This document shows, one piece after another, positions 26,646 to 40,500 of a DNA stretch of 64,000 bases. Position 1 is the first letter of the stretch, and each line of letters opens with the position of its first letter. The stretch is from Eumeta japonica (Eukaryota > Arthropoda > Insecta > Lepidoptera > Psychidae). The notes under the pieces are model-generated. The model was not told the DNA's origin, did not search any database, and was given only the letters and a program-made list of their open reading frames with translations. Where the stretch lies: contig BGZK01001397.1 of NCBI GenBank assembly GCA_005406025.1, forward strand, positions 62,001-126,000, read 5' to 3'. Made by a program: the position numbers and the translations under genes.

Positions 26646-29600
26646 ATTTACGACAATTCAACACTTATTAAAAAAACATGTAAATAGGTTAATAAATATA
26701 AAGAGATCCAGCTACCTTCCTAACATATCGGTTGATCGCATTTGGAAATTCAAAAAAATTGTGGATGAAATATTAGAATCTAGGAAATTTACAAATATGC
26801 TACAATTAGATAAAAAAAAAACAACCTTTAGTTTAATTCATACTTAATGTTCTGGACACACATATCAAGGTAATCAATACAATATAAACACTCCAATAAT
26901 ATCATAGTTTGAATAAAAGATTAGAAATATAATCAAAGGATTGGAAGTCGAAAGGAATGTCTTTAATATCCTAATTTTATTTACACTCCTAATGGATAAT
27001 CTGTTGAGAGCACTGAAAGAATTAGTGTGAAATGTACACTGAAATTAAGGTGTCGATATTATATTCCTTCGTATCCATTAATGTGGTGAATGATTTGATA
27101 TGTGCGGACTTATCAGTAGTATGGAAAATTATACATACTGTGATTGAAATATTATGCAAGTAAAATCCATGTCGAGAATCCATTTAAGGACCATAGAAAC
27201 AGATAGCTGCATATGATTATTAAAGAAATCAACTACAAATAGGGACGATTCTTATAAATGTCACCAATATTTACAGATGCATTAAGCTGAAAAGATATAA
27301 TTATAGTTCGATGGAAAAAATCAGTACTCAACGCCAATTTATCTGTAATATTTCTGAAACAAATTAAATAAACGATTATTTTTCTTCCTTTTCGAAACTT
27401 TCCTGTTCCCTCTATAATAAGAATTTGAAATTTTTAAAAATTGTATCCAAAATTCAGATCTAATGCCACCATAAATTGTAAATAAGAATATAAAGTCCAC
27501 AATTCAAACAGTTTTCTTATAAAGCATGGACTGAACATTTTTTAAATTAATTATTATTATTATTTAAGTTTTATTAATTGACTGTGACATATATAAAAAC
27601 AGAACATTAAAAACAAAAGTAGAAAATTTTATTTTATTCTTCTGCATAAATATTTTTTTTTCATCATACATACATGTAAAATATTTTATATGAATCCATG
27701 GGTTGATTTGCACATTTAATCATACATTTTGATCTTTAATGTACTGGTTAGGATTGTAATACTGTTTCAAATATTGATGCTGTTCATTATAATGTTGAAT
27801 CAAGATTTAAAATATTTTCTATTTCATATGGATGATAATAAACAAAAATTGTGACGTTGTCTCGTAGTGATCTGGCGTCTGCGTGTCGGTTGCAGTCTTG
27901 CGCCCGCGACGGTGTTAATGACCTCGCTTTATCACGTTCATCAACATTCCGACCCGTAGCTATAAGATTTAACTCGCAGCGCTAAAAACAATTAATTTTC
28001 CAAGAAACACGTGTTGTCGCACTGGTAAACATAAAATACTTACTGGATAATATTTTACTTCTGCTTTGCGAAAGTTCAGTCCGGAGAACGTGACTTTTAC
28101 AAAAACAATGTCTTGAAAGTAGTCGACTCTGAATAATTCTCAAAACATAATTGTTCATATAAATTCGAAAAAGTTTTATCTTCATAGTCGTCAAATTAAA
28201 AAAATTCTGCGACTGTTAATCAAAATCTAGAGCAGATTAAGTTTTCTAATCGATTAATAGAGCTGTTTTTGTATAATACGGTGTAACTTGTAAAGCTTTA
28301 GAGCTGATTAGAATTGATCGGTACACTGGTGTTAAAGTTAAAAAAAAAAACCTAAATTTGCACACGTACCGGCATACGAATCAGCAATACGAGATTCAGA
28401 CGTGGATCGGTACAAGGAGATAAAAATCGGAACTACGATTGAGACTTGGATCGGAAATAGTACTGTATGGAATTTGAAGCAGGATGCGATGATAATATGA
28501 TCAATGTCAGAATGAAACTGCAACCGCCAACGACGATAGGAAAATATGGATGTAAATCGAAAGCGGAATAGAGGTCAAGATTGGAACCGAGGTTGGCAAT
28601 TATACTATGGTCGTGTTGGGGATCAGAGTGTATCTATGTAAATGATAAAGAAGTTTATTATATATTCTTTGTGCATGTTGGCGAAGATATGAATTAAGTT
28701 GTTGTTGTATAATAGGTTTCATCAAAGCTCTTGACTACATTTAACTTAAGTATTCTTTAGAAATATAAAATAAAAATATTTTAATAAACTTCATATTTGC
28801 CTCATTCCTTAGTTTTTCTTTTTTAGCAGTCCAAAGATAACACTTCCTCTCATATTTTCATTTATAGATTATTTAAATGCAATTAGTAGAGACTTGTCAT
28901 TAGTCAGGAAAGTTATGCATGACCAAAGAATCTATTGTCTATAGACTGTTGTAATAAAATTGATTGAAACCAAAAGTAAAGTTCTTGTCAAGAACGCAAC
29001 GCCAAAATTTTTCTTGAATCCACTCTTGGAAAAAATAAAATGAATTGGAGAATCATCAGAACGATATACAAAATGGTAATCTCTCTTTCATTTACTAATG
29101 GTTTAAATGCCCTGGCAGTTTAGTATTTGTCAATCCATTTTGATTTGTATTTTTAGCTATAGGGCGCAACGGAATCTATTAGCCACATAATTTTATCATC
29201 CTTCCACGCTTTAAAGAGACCTGACCCTTTTCCATAAACACGCTTCTTTCGATGTATAGAAAGATCAAGTAACAGTCGTCAAAGGGAGCGCGCATTGCGA
29301 GGAAGTATCAGTATCTAAAAGTATACATTCGGCCTAATTCTTTATAACGGTTTTTTATTGATTTGTTATGCCGATAGCACCATCTGGTACTCGCTACGGA
29401 GCCTAGACAGTTTGAAACGTAGCTGTTGTATCAGCCAATAAAATATTTTTAGTTTGTCTGTTGTGTACGTATTAAGGATATTGAAATCAATTGGATCAAC
29501 CATACAGAGAGGTCAGAACACAAAATAACGGTTTTTAGACTTTGTTGTATGTGTCATCACGCATAAACGAATGAATTGATTTTGATAGGATTCTCACAGT

Positions 29601-29944
29601 TTGATAACTTAAATATTAAAACACCAACTTAAAATCTAAACAACGTTTTATGGAATTCTTTTCAGTAGAGATTTATATTCTTATTAAATAATCTAGGCAA
29701 ATAGAATTGCGAGAAAAAATTTATATTATTTATTTTATGCTAGACCGTAAGTACGAATTTGTAATAACTCCCAATTTTAATGATCTAGCTCACTCAGGGC
29801 ATGATTTTGGGATCTATAAGTCGCTAATTTTCCTTAAAATTTTTGCCTCCTTTCAATAAATTTGTACAAAAAATTAATTTTCATTTTCTCTTCCATGATA
29901 TTTCTAGACCGATAAAATGTTTCTGGTAAATGGTAATCGATGTA
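26646..29944. other. Intergenic, no gene seen
   Basis: AT-rich. A small CpG-richer patch at 27850-27960 and the degenerate array at 28.4 kb are the only features. Confidence 0.55.
28375..28625 (+). repeat. Degenerate 6/12-bp array (GGATCGGA type)
   Basis: GTGGATCGGTAC, AAAATCGGAACTACGATTGA, TTGGATCGGAAATAG and AGATTGGAACCGAGGTTGG repeat with a period near 6 or 12 bases. Confidence 0.6.
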
Positions 29945-30300
29945 GTTTTTAGGGTTCCGACCTAAATTTGCAAAAACGAAACCCTTATAGTTTCGTCAAT
30001 ATCCGTCCATCCGTCCGTCCGTATGTCAAAGCCATTTTATTCAAAAACTACAAGAGAACGATTTATAAATATAAGTAAAAATTACCCTAACTTTTTGATT
30101 GGACAACGGATTGAAACGAAATAAATATTAAATGTTACGAGAAGCTTGCCACAATATATCAGTGAGAATGCGTTCAAATCGATTACACCGTGTCTGAAAT
30201 CAGTCAGCATAAACGCACAGACAAACCGACAAAAATTCTAAAATTTTTTTATTGATCTCGGTGATGTACAATTTACATAAATTGTTTCGTGGAAAAAATA
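29945..30300 (-). repeat. Same dispersed repeat family, partial copy
   Basis: TTTTTAGGGTTCCGACCTAA, AACGAAACCCTTATAGTTTC, then CCGTCCATCCGTCCGTCCG. The right end is not clear; a further block ACGCACAGACAAACCGAC lies at about 30211. Confidence 0.5.
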
Positions 30301-30534
30301 TCTATCTACGGACACGGCTTGTTTAAAATTTTATTATATGAATAGATTTTTTATATGTATAGACGAACAATTTTTATTCATTTCTTTTAATTTCTTGTTA
30401 TGATATATATATATATTCACAGGAAAATAGAGGAGCTTACTGGGCTACATTTAGGGAACTTTTTGTTGGGATATTTTTAGGTTCTGTGTGAATTAAACCC
30501 TTAGAAATAGCATAATCTATTATAATTGAAGCAT

Positions 30535-30645
30535 AAGTGGAACCAGGATCTAGATCAGGAACAAAACAAGAATCAGGATTAGATCGAGACGAAATCAAGG
30601 ACAAAGAGCGGGATCGGAATCATGATGGACACAGTGTCATCCTAC
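30535..30645 (+). repeat. Degenerate 6/12-bp array
   Basis: GGAACCAGGATCTAGATCAG, AGAATCAGGATTAGATCGAG and GCGGGATCGGAATCATGATG: the purine-rich orientation of the same type. Confidence 0.6.
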
Positions 30646-30898
30646 TAAAGTTCCTCTAAAAGTCAGGTCGAAAGAGTGTAAAGACGGAATCAAAGGGAAT
30701 CAAAATTTAAGGTGTGAGCGGGATGTTTCATGTTTTGTGTATTATGCCTATTAGGTTTGTCCCTAGCTTTGTCCATGTATTTTTATTATTGAATCGAACT
30801 GCTACATCGATTTTGAATCTTTATTTACTATTATATTTAGAAAGCTGCACTATCCTCAAGTCACATTTATTTTATTTTAATATTAATCCCCAGCTTCG

Positions 30899-31045
30899 TT
30901 TAAATCGGAACTTTGATTGGTAACGGAATCGGAATTGAAAGCGGGACTAGGGTCGAAAATGAGTGTGGGGACGAGATTAAAAGTGTGACTGGAATGAGAA
31001 TCGAAAGTGATTTGACGTCGGGATTAAAATTGACAACGATCGACA
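30899..31045 (+). repeat. Degenerate 12-bp array
   Basis: Clear 12-base spacing of CGGAAC, TGGTAACGGAAT, CGGAATTGAAAG, CGGGACTAGGGT, CGAAAATGAGTG and so on for about twelve units. It produces an open frame (30913-31179) whose repeated Gly/Glu/Ile composition reflects the array. Confidence 0.7.
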
Positions 31046-31419
31046 CAAAAGCAAAAAAATCATTCTACGTCCATGCTGGTGCATATAATTGCAATATGCA
31101 ATTTTTGTGTGACGAATACGAGTTCTTTAATAAAAATTGTCGTTTAATAACCTTACCCGATAAAAAATGCTATTTATAAAATCATTTTGAATGTTTTACC
31201 CTTTTCGGAAGGCCTTCAACGTATTGTTAAATTGCAACACTTGCAATGACAGAAAAGTAGTAGAGCCGAGTCGTGGTTCGGCTGTACCGGTGAGACATAC
31301 CATACTGTCACAGAATACAGAATTGAAGTAACAAGTTGTTTCGTCTCCTGAGTGAGAGTTTCAGTGGATCATTTTCTCCTCCAATAGCTCCTTTTCCATC
31401 GAGCCGTCTTAAATCAAAT

Positions 31420-31540
31420 GTCCTATTTCTACTCAAGAGGCTGGCAATGCAGTGGTGAGCCCTGTGGGGCCATGAGTGTTCATGGACGGTGGTGACCACC
31501 CATGTTGTTTGCTTGCATGCTCGTTTACCCCTCGAAAATG
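31420..31540 (+). repeat. Lepidopteran LINE/SINE 3' tail fragment
   Basis: GGCTGGCAATGCAGTGGTGA, GTGTTCATGGACGGTGGTGA and TGCTCGTTTACCCCTCG resemble a common tail (GGCAACGCAC...TCCATGGGCGG...CCCGTTTGCCCCC). The 63-residue minus-strand frame here is not a gene. Confidence 0.55.
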
Positions 31541-31921
31541 CTATTAAAAAATGTGTTGATAATAAACATATTTAGTAATCTTATTTTTTTTAATTATCAT
31601 GTTATTAAATATATTGCGTATAATTTTAAAAGACACGTTTTGGTAATAGCTCAATTTTTCATTACTCCGAAAAATTTATTAGCACAACATATTAGGTATT
31701 ATGAAAACCTAAATGTCAGGAAAGTAATCCCATTCTGAACTAATACATGAAAATAAATTGAAAGTTCTTACATTTAGGTATAAAGTACCTTATCATACAT
31801 TCAGCCTCATTGACGCGCGGCTACATCTAAGAAGTTGATATACAGCCGTAATTGGATATCAGATATATGAAAGTTTTTATGTATTTGATGTACCAAATTC
31901 TACAGTCAAAGAATATTGAAA

Positions 31922-32627
31922 AAAACGGGCCAAGTGCGAGGCAAACTTGCGCACATACATTCATTTGTGGATTCTTAGCACGAGCCCACTCACACTTAGC
32001 AGATTTTTATTTATTGTTTTCCTTAAGTTTGAACTACGATTACGTTGAATTTGACGCTTGTATATTTTATTGCTTTTACGATAGAGAAAACATAAGAAAA
32101 AGAAAGTGATAACTATGCACTCACGTACTCAGCGAGTGTCAGTTTATATTGAGTATTGACACAAACCGAAACGAAGCAAACTATACACTTATTATAGATT
32201 TTTCTGCAATCTATAAGTAAAGAACGATTTTCCTCTTCTTTTTAAAATTTTAGACGCAATAGTTTCGGAGATAAGAGAGGAATGGTCAATTTTCATGTTT
32301 TTTTCTTAAATAACGTAAAAATATTTATTTTAAAATTATATTTATATACAATAAGCGCTTTCATTTGATATATCACATGGTACAGTTTGCAATTTTTTTT
32401 TAACTTTCTAATTTACACCCCAAAATTTACCCTCATGTTTAAAATTAATTTATTTAAGTTACACGTCCGTTTTTGGGTTACAGACATATATATGTGTACC
32501 TACCAAATGTCAACTTAATTGGTCGAGTAGATTCTTAGTAAATTGACCGTAACAGACGGACAGATAGAAAGGTACAAAAGTGATCTTAAAAGCGTTCCGT
32601 TTTTTTTTCATTCGGAGATCCGGAACC
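31922..32627 (+). repeat. Lepidopteran dispersed repeat, near full length
   Basis: It starts AAAACGGGCCAAGTGCGAGG, then passes through AATAGTTTCGGAGATAAGAG, TTTCATTTGATATATCACAT, TTGGGTTACAGACATATATA and CAACTTAATTGGTCGAGTAG. It ends in GACGGACAGATAG and GCGTTCCG...CCGGAACC. I recognise this order from a repeat very common in moth and butterfly genomes; it has no coding sequence and its class is not known to me. Confidence 0.75.
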
Positions 32628-32695
32628 ATTATAATATTGTACAATATTATTATATTATTATTAATATAATAATATTGTACAATATTATAATGGTT
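32624..32695. repeat. Perfect AT-rich palindrome, 34-base arms
   Basis: The left arm 32624-32657 and the right arm 32662-32695 are exact reverse complements around a 4-base centre (TTAT). It begins inside the GGAACC end of the dispersed repeat at 31922-32627. Confidence 0.95.
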
Positions 32696-34020
32696 TTTTG
32701 TACAACTATGTACTAAAAATTAAACAATATTTACATACTATGCACGAGTGGACTAAAAAGAAATATGTTTTCTATCTGAACATTGAATTCCTTTATACAC
32801 TTAATTACGTTCCATTGGTATATCGCGCGTTCAACTTGCGTTTTCTTTGCTTTGAGATGTGCCTCATTATCACTGACAGTCTGCATTCGATAACGGCTGA
32901 CATCATCAGCAGAATTGAGAACAAATATTTTAACATTTAGCTGCGTACCCGCACAGATATGAAAGTTGTTTACGTAACTTCTATTTCTGGAACGTTTTAC
33001 CAGTCATTCCCAGCAGTGAAAGCATTTCCTGGCGACGAGAGACATTTGGCTATAAATGGTTTGATAAATGCATTAGGCATTAGGGTTGTCTTGGGGTCGG
33101 TTAGTCGGTTGGTAGACATATAAATAAAATAATATTTTGTCGAAGGGTTTCCAATCGCCCTGGGATATAACTTGGTTACGTTCTGATTTTAAGATTGTCC
33201 AGGTGTATATAAAACAGAAAAATTATCTTTTAAAGTTCTTAAAAAGTTACTTTTGGAGTAATTTCGATATTAATTGGATTAAGTAAAATTTATTAATTCC
33301 GTTCAGATATAAAATTATAAATATAATAGAATCGAGGATTATAGAGTGCCTAGTTTAGTCTTTATCTCTATTTGGAACAATTTTTCATATCCAGATTTCA
33401 TCAATTTAGAAACGACTTTTCCTATTAGTTTAAACATATATTTCACTATAAAGTGACAGTCGTTTGAATATGGATTATTTATACAGAAGTGTAGTGCATT
33501 TATCTAAAATTACGACTAATTTAGGGCAAATTTCATTATTTAGAAGCATAAAAGTTGTGTAAAACTATTAAACCAAACCGTCGTATTTTTTCCATACTTC
33601 TGATATTTAACGCCAACTTGTTTTTGCGCTTTATGTATATCTTTTTATTTAATCTTAGGTAACCTTATAGCGTGACCTAGGCAAATTCCGCTTGGACAAT
33701 CGACTGTGCAGTAATTGTTAGTTATAAAGCGACGTACTTACTGATGCTGCAGCTCAAGTCGTTTCATCACAAGGTCAAAACGATCAGCTCCAAAAGTGAG
33801 TACAATAAAACCTGTCAGTTCTTTTTTAATTAAACTTCATATATCACGCATACCTATTATCGTGTTGCAAGGAGATGACGAACATCGCGAGTCGCTCGAA
33901 ATACGACAGCCGCGCCGTTACGGTAGATGTGCTTCGTGTAGGCCGTCCGGCATGGGGTGTTTATCCAAAGACAGACATGTGCGGATCGCATGAATCATTC
34001 ATCAATTGAATTACGTAGAA
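32696..34020. other. Upstream region of Hsp21.4
   Basis: Noncoding. Contains the heat-shock-element-like site, and CpG-richer DNA from about 33860 leading into the promoter. No other gene seen. Confidence 0.55.
32985..32997 (+). promoter_or_regulatory. Heat-shock-element-like site upstream of Hsp21.4
   Basis: TTCTGGAACGTTT has TTC and GAA at exact 5-base spacing and a third, imperfect unit (TTT). It lies about 1.2 kb upstream of the presumed start. Chance occurrence is possible. Confidence 0.25.
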
Positions 34021-34317
34021 TTTTTGTCGAGCGCCGCGGCCGGCGGGCGCGCGGCGTCGCCGTCGCGTCGTGCCCACGTCGTGCATGTAGGTAGGTAGAC
34101 GTGGAATGAGCGAGAAGCAAAGTGTGGGCCGAGTGACGCCGAGAGGCTATTTAAAACTGTGCGCAGGCCCCGTAGCGCCGAGTCGACTCATTGTAATGAT
34201 CAGTGGCGCCGAGCCCGCCGTGCCGTGTGTTGCGACTGCGTGAACCGTGTTTACACTGACGAACGCCCTCACCGGTGCTAGTTCAGTTCCGCCGTAGTAA
34301 GTTATATCATTACGATA
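34021..34317 (+). promoter_or_regulatory. GC-rich promoter and 5' UTR region of Hsp21.4
   Basis: A block dense in CpG (34021-34090) precedes a TATA-like TATTTAAAA at 34148-34156. Arthropod initiator matches TCAGT occur at 34200 and 34283; none sits at the ideal distance from the TATA-like box, so the start site is uncertain. A GTAAGT at 34296 in the presumed leader could be a cryptic splice donor. I saw no good heat shock element in this block, which fits reports that Hsp21.4 orthologues are weakly heat-inducible or not inducible. Confidence 0.55.
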
Positions 34318-34505
34318 ATGGCAGAGAGTGGTCACAAGAGGAACATCCCCATCAAGCTGGGAGACTTCTCCGTCATCGACACCGAGTTCTCCAGCATCAG
34401 GGAGCGATTCGACGCCGAGATGCGAAAAATGGAGGAGGAGATGAGCAAATTCCGGTCCGAGCTGATGAACAGAGAGAGCAACAACTTTTTCAAGAGCACG
34501 ACCAG
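34318..34505 (+). CDS. Hsp21.4: Hsp21.4 coding exon 1
   Basis: Encodes residues 1-62 and two bases of codon 63. The donor is CCAG|GTAATT. The exon carries the conserved N-terminal arm and no alpha-crystallin sequence. The start context is GATAATGG. Confidence 0.94.
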
Positions 34506-37500
34506 GTAATTGTTTTATGGTTTCAGTTCGATTACGAATGCGCCGTGTGACATGTATAAGAATGTGAATAGTATTAACAAATCAAATAGCTGATTACGTC
34601 GTCTACCGCAGTATCTCTGAATTTGTGATTTAAAACTTAAAATTCGAGACTCCGGTAGGTATAGGCGGGCAGGTCGCCTTCATCATTATGCGAGCCGTCG
34701 TCCAAATCGGTCGGCGGTCCGTCGCCTTTACGGGATGTCGCGCTGCCGGCCGGCGCGGTTTCGCAACGCGGCGCCGCCGGCCGGCGCGGGCGGCCTCGCG
34801 ACGCCGCTCTCGGCGAAAGTATTCAAAAGCCATTATTCGGGGGCGCGCCGCGGAACGACATCGGCTGCAGGCATCTCGACCGCTTCCATTTAAAGCGTGC
34901 AGCGATACGTAAGCCCGACACGGGATGATGTCATAAATAGAAATAGCGCGCCGCGCGCCGCTCCGCCCGCCGCTCCGCCCGCGACGCGGGCGCCGGCACC
35001 GGCTTTGCGGCCGTGCTAAAACACGAGTTTCTGGTTACGACCGACTATATAGGTGTAGCTTATCCGAAAACGTGTTACATAACGGCCGCTTTCCATATTG
35101 CGTTAGCTTGTTTGCCGATCGATGCGTCGATTCTTGTCACAAAAGTTTGTCCGTAGTCTTGTCGGCGCGGTGACGTGCGGTGCAGGATTCGCTTAAAAGA
35201 TAGACGATGCTTGACCTACTTGCGGGGTCGTGGCAGTGTTAGCATGATCTCAACTGTAAAGAGTGTGACGTCACTGCACCAGCTCTAAACTATATTTTAC
35301 ATGAATTGCATTTATTTTTATTTAACATTAAGTAACTTGTTAAAAACATCTGCAATTTTGTACAGGAATTTAAAATTGTACAGTGAAACAGGTACCGTCT
35401 TAAACCTAATCGTAGATAGCCATAGGTAGTTAAGTTTGATGTAGGAAACAGGAAGATGCGCAGACAGGAGATAGGTGTGTGTAGGTTGTACCGTTGTAAT
35501 TCAAAATTGAACTTTAGACTATGTTTCAATTGATAGGTCTAAGTAGATATCTTTGTAGATACTAGCTCGTGACTGAATTATTATGTATTCGTTAGACAAA
35601 ATCGACGTCTTTAAATATTTAAAACTTATCGTAAAAACAGTGATAGGTAATTTTGATAATTGACTCGAGTCTCAAGTTAAAAATGATTATATTCAATGAT
35701 AACAGTTAAAGCCATCTCCCACTTGCTTTGTGTGCTTAAATTAAAAGTTAGCATAGTAACCGTTTTCCAGATACCGCTGTCGATTTCGACCCCGGTCCTG
35801 CTGTTTTCTATTGTAATGTCGATTCGATAACCAATCTTAGTTCTCCATTGGACGTTATGTTATTTTCCTAGTGGACATACAATTTCTTATTGTTGAAAAG
35901 TATACTACTATCTCGTATTACTGAAAATAACTTGCCTATCTTTATGCAAAATTTCATGATAATTTGTTCAACTGTTTCATAGTTTAGTTCGGAAAAGCAA
36001 ACTGATAGACGTTCGCCTTTATTTATATGTACCTATTAGATTTCTTCTGAATCACCTGTCGAAAAGCGTTAGAACTTAGAATATATCTAAATTATTATAT
36101 GCCCGCTGAGATTTAAAAAAAAAAGTATGAATTATTAAAGACAGACAATCTCAATCACAACTTTATTGTATTTTTTCCAAACTTCATATATGTATTTCAC
36201 ATAGTAGGGTGTTTAAACGTACTCGTGCAGGTATTTAGGCGGTATCAAGTGTGATCTCATCTACACTGATAGTTATACACGTACTGAAGAACAAAGTCGG
36301 GGTAGGTAGATATTCTTCCGCGTTTTAGAATAAATTTTAAAATTCATAACGTAAATTATGTGCCCACCCCCTCAGTAAACTGGAGCTAATACAAAAAATG
36401 CTAGAAACGTAATACAAAAAAAAATAAGATTTCAATGTAGATGATCACGTATATCAAGCAAGTATTGATTCAGGTTACGGAATAATAGCTTTTTGGAGAT
36501 AATGATTTAGGATAATAAATATTTGCACATTGTACACATACACATAATAATTGCAATGTACATATAATTGCTTGAACAATCGCTTAGACTTCATTAAAAA
36601 CTGGAAAGCTTGTAAAGTTAGATAATTGTAAAAAAGCGGCTGGCTTGTTAATGACGTTCTGACAAAATATCTTACGCTTTTTAGTTTTGATAGGTGGGTT
36701 CCGATTGTTGTATTACAGACGGTTAGACGATACAGCGCTACTAGTTTATACATTGAAACACTCAAATAAAAAAAAAGATTATAGAAAATCTTCTTTGCTT
36801 AAACGTTGTTCAAAAAAAAGCGCATTTGTACTCCTTTTCTTATTCAGACTGTTATATTTAGATATTTGCCTTAAAAAACTTAACCTTACAAAGAAGATTA
36901 CTCGAACAAGACAATGTTTTTTATAAAGGGAAAGTATTGTTAATTCGATAAATTGCAGTTTCATTAATATTTGCGTTACATAAAACATTTTGTGACACGA
37001 CTGATAATGCAGTAAATTAATTTATCGATAAAAAAAAAACGGGTTTTATAAAATCACCAAACAGGCGGTCGCGGGCGCTCGCTTTCGCAAGCGATTCATG
37101 AAATTCCATAAAGCGTATCGCGAGTGGGTATGCAGGCAGGTCGTGTCAGCGTACTCGGGATCGCGTGTTTAATGGACGGCGTCACAAATATTTTTAGCCG
37201 TTTAATAACGTAGGTAGGCATGTGGGCACCCGGCGCCGCCCCCGCCTCGCCCCCGCCCCGGCCGTGCACTCGCCCGGCGTAGGCAGCGGCGCATATTTCA
37301 CGAAATGCATGCAGCGCCAGTTGGACCGCTTTCTACAACGTGTACTGTTTGTTGGCAAAATGTCGTGGCTGTAGGTCGCCCGGCTGCCGTCGGCGTGGGT
37401 TTGATTTATACCAACACGCCGGCCACGCACCTACCTGGGTACATATATCGACCCACGCATCGTACAATTGTATTACACAGGTCCCCCCACAATGCAATTT

Positions 37501-40500
37501 AGTTTAGGTGTAACAGACGTCAAAATGTAGTCACTACGCTTTTAGTTGTAGCTAATGGCCGTACTACTTTGTGACTATAAATCGATACTTTATACAGCCT
37601 AGACTATCTAGTGATTTTCTATAAATATGCAAACTATAAATTTAACAGCGATTGTTAAAATTATTGTATGAGTAGTAAATCAGTTAGTTTTTTTTTTTGT
37701 AATCATCCATTTTGCATGTTAAACTTGCTATTTCGTTTGTTTACAGTAATAACCTGTAGGACAGTATTGTCTTCCTGTCATTAATTGTGCAATAGTTTCG
37801 CATTGGCCCACCGCGCGCGGACAACACAATGCAACATTATTTTCTAGGTATATGTTTTTTTAAACACGCATGTTTAACCGATGTCAAAATTCATAGTGAA
37901 AAAATGTGATTGCTGCTTACGACTCGACGTTAATTATAATTATGTCATGAGAATGATACTACCCTACCTATCGCTCTTTTCTTGACATAATTCTGATGTC
38001 AGGACTGACATTAGGTATTTAAAGATAGCGCGGATTTTTTTAAGATAAAGCGTGTAAACATTTTTAGTATCGTAAGTAGGTAGGTATATAGTAAAATATG
38101 CTTTTCATTATACACATGGACAACTGATGTGTGTATATATGCTTATTATATAATTTATGTGTACATATAAATAAATGCTTTGCTTAGCAAAAGATAAAGG
38201 CACGTTAGTAAAAACTGTTTTACCAAATTGGAGACTACAATAGATATTTAAAGAATAATTTCTTTACAATTATAAAGAAATGTAGATATCAATATTCAGT
38301 TCATATTAAGTGCAAATTACTATCAATAACTTTGTTGCAAAAATATCAGCAAATTGAATAATTAAACATAAATTTATTGTTCGGTTTTTATTCCTTATAT
38401 ATTGATAATTTCCTCTTTTGTAAATTGGTAATGTATTTAGCTGTAAAGATAGTTTTAATGACATTTAGAACATACTGTAACACAAGTCTGTTCGATCGTT
38501 TTATATATAACAATATATATATATTAAATTATAATAATAGTAAACGTTATTACGGGCCATAACGAATCCTATTTAGAATTATAGCACGATAAAGTTTTAA
38601 CGATTGGATACATTTCAAAAACATAATTCACTAATGCTTCCTTAACAAGTCAAAATAATTTAATTAAATGCATCTGGTTCCTATGCAATTATTAAAAAAA
38701 AGAAATATGCTTTATTTTATAAAGGTTAAAATTTAACAAAAGAAACATTGTTATTTCGACTAAAGCGAAATGATATATTTTGTACATGTGTGTATGTATA
38801 GTGATATAAAATTGCGATGAGAGTAGGCATATTTAAAAAAATATTGCTTTATTTAAAAAAAAAAACGCTTAATAATACTAACAATTAATATTGGTTTTTG
38901 CATGTCTTACAATTACGAATCCGTTTCTACCGGAGGAGTAACGTCAACAAAATCGTCGTCAGAGAGGTAAAATAATGTTAATGATCTATGTAAATCTGTA
39001 CAATTAGCGGGCTCTGTACTTGGCCTCCACCAACTATCTGTATACTTTTGCTACTATATTGCATGCTTTATGTTATATATCTATCTATATACCGTTAGGA
39101 GATTAAGTATAAAATTACCGTTTTAATGTAGAAGCCACTAATACCTAAAATATGGCTGGATGGCATGGTCATAGATTTTGAACGTCAAACTTCTTTACTA
39201 CCCCGAATTCGAAAATAAAACGATCAAATGTTTACCTTTCAAACGGTTTTTACAACTACCGTTTTAGAAATAATTATCTAAACATGAAAACATCGAAAAT
39301 TGGAATAGCTTTTAAATACAAGGTTCGATGAAGAATAAACGGGTCATAAATAATTTCAATATTGCACGGGAAAAGAGTACGTTTTGCGATGCCTCAGGCC
39401 GATCCATAGCTGACTACTGTGGAATTAGCAGCTTGTATGGATGTGAGTCTTCCTGTAGTAATCATTTATTTACACCAAATAGTCAAGGAGAAAAAAAAAT
39501 TAAAAACTGAGCAACCCACGTATCTCTTAATCTGAAGAACGAAAAATGGAGCGAAGTTTTGGATTGTATCAATAAATGGACATTGAAATGAGGGAATTTT
39601 AATCATGACTTGTAAAGTTTGAGGAAATGTTTATTCTTCAAAGTGACCTAAAACGAACCACGAAAAGACTGACAAAGACGGATGAGGCGCCGGCACAACG
39701 ACCCGAAGAAAAGTTTACCCACATAAATACAATGGTGACTGTTTTATGGTTCCGCGTTAGTATAATTCACTACTAGCTTTTCGAGTCAGTTACACGATAC
39801 ATCATTAACAACCTATGAACCTATGGCAAAGGGGTTTGGATAATTTTATTTGGAGATAATATGGGTACGGAACAATAGCTACGCCTTCGCGGCTTATCGG
39901 TTGATTCTCACCACTATTGGGCCACTATACGAGGCCTCATACTAACTAAACGATTTCAGAACTACAGGAAGTGCTATTACAAACTGAACAGTCACTCTCC
40001 ACACTCCACATGGACAATTTCCATGTGTCATGGCTCCAACAGACTGCCACAAGTTTAATGCATTAGGACAACTTCCAAAAAAAAGTATAAGGAAAGCATT
40101 ATAAAGGTCTTTTTGAAAATTTTTGCATCGTGTTCCTGTAAATTTTATCACATAGACATTATTATATGAAAATAAATTACCTTCCTATAAGATGACGGTC
40201 ACATGCAGGTACTTAATTACAGGTAGCTATTTACTTGAACTAATTAAATTAAAACAGACGTTTCCATCAAAAATCCATGTAAAACGGCAATTTCATACTT
40301 AATCCCCTAATAACGTGGGGCTGTTTTATTTATCTATACATTTACTTCAGGTTTCTCAGGTTCTCTCTTGTTATATTGCTATATATGTGTCAGCACAAAA
40401 TAGTGACTTATATATCGTTGTTTAAATTAGAGAATTCTATGTCGACTAACCTATGTACAGTAACGAGCACAAGTAAATAATGAAAATAAGGACGTAATCT

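Noticed and set aside
30913..31179. 88-residue frame with a repetitive Gly/Ile/Glu start
   Set aside because: The repeat pattern is that of the 12-bp DNA array; after the array no protein character remains.
33796..33993. 65-residue frame upstream of Hsp21.4 as an extra coding exon
   Set aside because: The conserved N-terminus of the family begins at the ATG at 34318, so no upstream coding exon is needed.
34688..34912. Long open frames in the GC-rich part of Hsp21.4 intron 1 (both strands)
   Set aside because: Arg/Ala-rich frames are open on both strands at once, which follows from CpG richness; there is no domain or splice fit.
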